This document shows positions 5,109-6,444 of a stretch of 6,444 nucleotides of DNA, one piece after another (position 1 is the stretch's first letter; each line of letters begins with the position of its first letter). The notes below the pieces were generated by a model. That model worked only from the letters and a program-made list of their open reading frames with translations. It made no database searches and was not told the DNA's origin. Both the position numbers and the translations under genes were made by a program. Source of the DNA: Anaerolineae bacterium (GTDB lineage Bacteria > Chloroflexota > Anaerolineae > 4572-78); the NCBI GenBank assembly GCA_027022125.1, contig JALVZI010000576.1, positions 1-6,444 on the forward strand, in the 5' to 3' direction.

Positions 5109-5510
5109 TTATTTCTTCACCAGCGCGGCTTTCTTTTCCGCTTTGGCGACAAATTTTGCGCTGTTGACCATAAATCGGGTGTGTGTGCCTTTTGCCACCG
5201 GTTCGATGTCATCTTGTGCGGCAATTTCAAAAACCAGTTTTCGCCCGTCAATGGCTTGCAGAGTGGCGGTGGCGGAAACGGTCATCCCCACCGGGGTTGC
5301 CGCCAAATGGTCGAAATTCAAATTGGTGCCGACGGTGGTTTGCCCGTCGTCCAGTGCGCCATCCAGCGCGGCGACGGCGGCTTGCTCGATGAGCCGCGCC
5401 AGTTCCGGCGTGGAAAACACGGGAACCAACCCGCTGCCCACCGCACTGGCGGTCATTTCCGGCGTCACTTTTTCCGAAACAGTGGCAGACAATCCGAGTT
5501 TTAAAGTCAT
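5109..5510 (-). CDS. FlK-like hotdog-fold acyl-CoA thioesterase
   Basis: This 133-residue protein fits the fluoroacetyl-CoA thioesterase (FlK)-like hotdog family in length and motifs: VFSTPELARLIEQAA (31-45), VGTNLNFDHLAATPVG (60-75) and an FEIAAQDD strand near 93-100. Thr34, Glu42 and His68 have the same mutual spacing (8 and 26) as the catalytic Thr, Glu and His of FlK. Hydrolysis of an acyl-CoA in the cytoplasm is therefore likely. The natural substrate is unknown, and most such homologues are general or housekeeping thioesterases rather than fluoroacetate-resistance enzymes. The start at 5510 has a strong AAAAGGAG site with a five-base spacer. A heptamer repeat array fills the upstream gap to the TPR gene. 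Composition appears like that of the TPR gene and unlike the downstream TcmP/DUF5131 pair, so this gene is probably native. Confidence 0.88.
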   Translation of the reverse strand: MTLKLGLSATVSEKVTPEMTASAVGSGLVPVFSTPELARLIEQAAVAALDGALDDGQTTVGTNLNFDHLAATPVGMTVSATATLQAIDGRKLVFEIAAQDDIEPVAKGTHTRFMVNSAKFVAKAEKKAALVKK

Positions 5511-5531
5511 AGGGTCTCCTTTTGTGTGATG

Positions 5532-5603
5532 CGTGATTAGAGATTAGAGATTAGCGATTGGCGATTTTTTACCCCTTGCTTCTTGCTCCTTACTTCCTGC
5601 TCC
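5532..5603. repeat. Two adjoining arrays of degenerate seven-base repeats
   Basis: Reading the plus strand, five units of consensus RGMGATT run without slippage from 5532 to 5566 (CGTGATT, AGAGATT, AGAGATT, AGCGATT, GGCGATT). After TTTT, a second series of pyrimidine-rich heptamers runs from 5571 to 5603 (ACCCCTT, GCTTCTT, GCTCCTT, ACTTCCT, GCTCC). The block fills nearly the whole gap between the TPR gene stop (5605) and the thioesterase ribosome site. Similar heptanucleotide arrays (STRR) are known from filamentous cyanobacteria. Confidence 0.8.
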
Positions 5604-5604
5604 A

Positions 5605-6444
5605 TCACTTCGGTCGCCAGTAAAAAACACGTTCCTCACTGGATGGACTCAATGGCAAATCGGGCTGTCCGTTTTTCGCCGTGCCGCCTTTGCGCACCGT
5701 TACCCACCACCAAAATTCATCTTTTCCGGCGTGCCCATACCCCGCTTCGACCGGAACCTGCCACGAAGTATCTTTAATGAGTCCGCTGCCCCAATAGCGC
5801 GGTTCATCTCCCACAAAATAGCGAATGGTCACATCGTAAAATTCATCGTCAGCCAAATTGCCGACCGGTTTCCACTGCAGCACAATTTTTTCATATTGCC
5901 CGTAAAAAACGGCTTCCGGGTCGGGGGAAATCAATTGCGGTGCGGCGTATTTCAATTCGGTTGCGGGTTGAGTCGCCGGCGTGTCGGTTGAAGCGGTTTC
6001 TGCCGGTTTTGCGGTGGCAACGGGCGCGGCGGTGGGGGTTGGTGGTTGTTGAGCCAGTTGTTCCAGCGCCGAAGCTTGTTTTTCTGCGGCGGCGGATGTG
6101 TCTTCGATATTCAGATTCAGCGCGGCGGTAAAATCTTCCAGCGCCGCTTGCAGATTTCCCGCCGCTTGTGCCGCCGTGCCGCGCTGCAAATAAGCGTTAT
6201 ACAGCGCGACGGCGGCTTGTCCGCGAGCGTATGTCGGGTCATTTTTGACGATGGGTGTCAGCGCGGCGATGATTTCATCGGGGGTGGAAGATGTTTTCTG
6301 GGCGGAAACATACTGCTCGGCGCGCGAAACGGCTTTTTTCAAATCGTCGCGGTCGGGGCAGATGACACTACCGGCTTCAAAATCTGCCTGCGCCGCCTGC
6401 ACGGTGGCAATATCGGCGGGCGATGTGGTGTGCGAGAGCCGTTC
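5605..6444 (-). CDS. TPR protein with Pro/Thr linker and Trp-rich C-terminal domain (5' end outside window)
   Basis: The frame is open to the right edge. A GTG at 6402 exists, but 14 further in-frame codons precede it, so the true start lies outside and the 279 visible residues are the C-terminal part. A TPR-like helical region covers about 40-127, with the clearest repeat at 82-115 (YNAYLQRGTAAQAAGNLQAA...). A low-complexity Pro/Thr/Ala linker follows (about 132-165). The C-terminal domain (about 168-279) looks like a beta-sandwich (Ig/FN3-like), with IVLQWKPVGNLADDEFYDV, SWQVP, EFWWWVTV and a terminal SEERVFYWRPK. This layout, where the final domain follows 'PxLxSP...F...I.LxW', is typical of extracytoplasmic or envelope-associated proteins in Chloroflexota. 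The molecular role is unknown, and any protein-protein interaction role is inferred from the TPR. The thioesterase gene begins 94 bases downstream on the same strand. Confidence 0.8.
   Translation of the reverse strand, partial: ERLSHTTSPADIATVQAAQADFEAGSVICPDRDDLKKAVSRAEQYVSAQKTSSTPDEIIAALTPIVKNDPTYARGQAAVALYNAYLQRGTAAQAAGNLQAALEDFTAALNLNIEDTSAAAEKQASALEQLAQQPPTPTAAPVATAKPAETASTDTPATQPATELKYAAPQLISPDPEAVFYGQYEKIVLQWKPVGNLADDEFYDVTIRYFVGDEPRYWGSGLIKDTSWQVPVEAGYGHAGKDEFWWWVTVRKGGTAKNGQPDLPLSPSSEERVFYWRPK

Noticed and set aside
5109..5510. Reading the thioesterase as a fluoroacetate-resistance gene (flK)
   Set aside because: The catalytic spacing matches FlK, but nothing nearby relates to organofluorine chemistry, and the family is mostly general acyl-CoA thioesterases.
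5524..5603. CRISPR array
   Set aside because: The units are seven bases with no spacers, and no cas gene is present.

Overview
The window looks like a chromosomal segment of an environmental bacterium, most likely a member of the Chloroflexota (Anaerolineae-like). The basis is family resemblance only: a zinc-ribbon/FHA-type protein, an HtrA-like protease with one PDZ domain, a TPR protein with a Pro/Thr linker and a Trp-rich C-terminal domain, and intergenic spaces full of short dispersed and heptameric repeats. No ribosomal or other strong taxonomic marker is present, so the phylum call is an inference.

Layout, left to right. Positions 1-119 are the end of an insertion sequence, holding the last codons of its transposase. 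It abuts and truncates a minus-strand zinc-ribbon/FHA-like gene (start at 380). After a 308-base spacer comes a complete tRNA-Arg(CCU) with its own promoter and terminator (651-795). A 360-base gene-free stretch follows with two hairpin-forming dispersed repeats. Next is an htrA-like membrane-anchored serine protease (1158-2321, +) with an intrinsic terminator, then an 85-base nested palindromic repeat. After that come a CinA C-terminal (PncC-type) amidase gene (2623-3123, +) and an 84-residue protein of unknown function whose start overlaps the amidase stop (3113-3367, +).

The right half is on the minus strand. In transcription order it holds a TPR/C-terminal-domain protein that enters from beyond the window edge (stop at 5605) and a FlK-like hotdog thioesterase (5510-5109). 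These are followed by TcmP, the 'three-Cys-motif partner' protein (5063-4179), and a DUF5131 (Gp37/Gp68) three-Cys-motif protein (4118-3399). The last two form a recognised but functionally uncharacterised two-gene module: a methyltransferase-fold protein plus a radical-SAM-like cysteine protein. It is visibly more AT-rich than its neighbours and has a near-consensus promoter in the 60-base gap that can express the DUF5131 gene independently.

The main points for a second look are the TcmP/DUF5131 module and its internal promoter, the IS-broken FHA gene, and the period-seven repeats that recur in several intergenic spaces. A promoter-like element that fires directly into a terminator at 2329-2388 also deserves attention.
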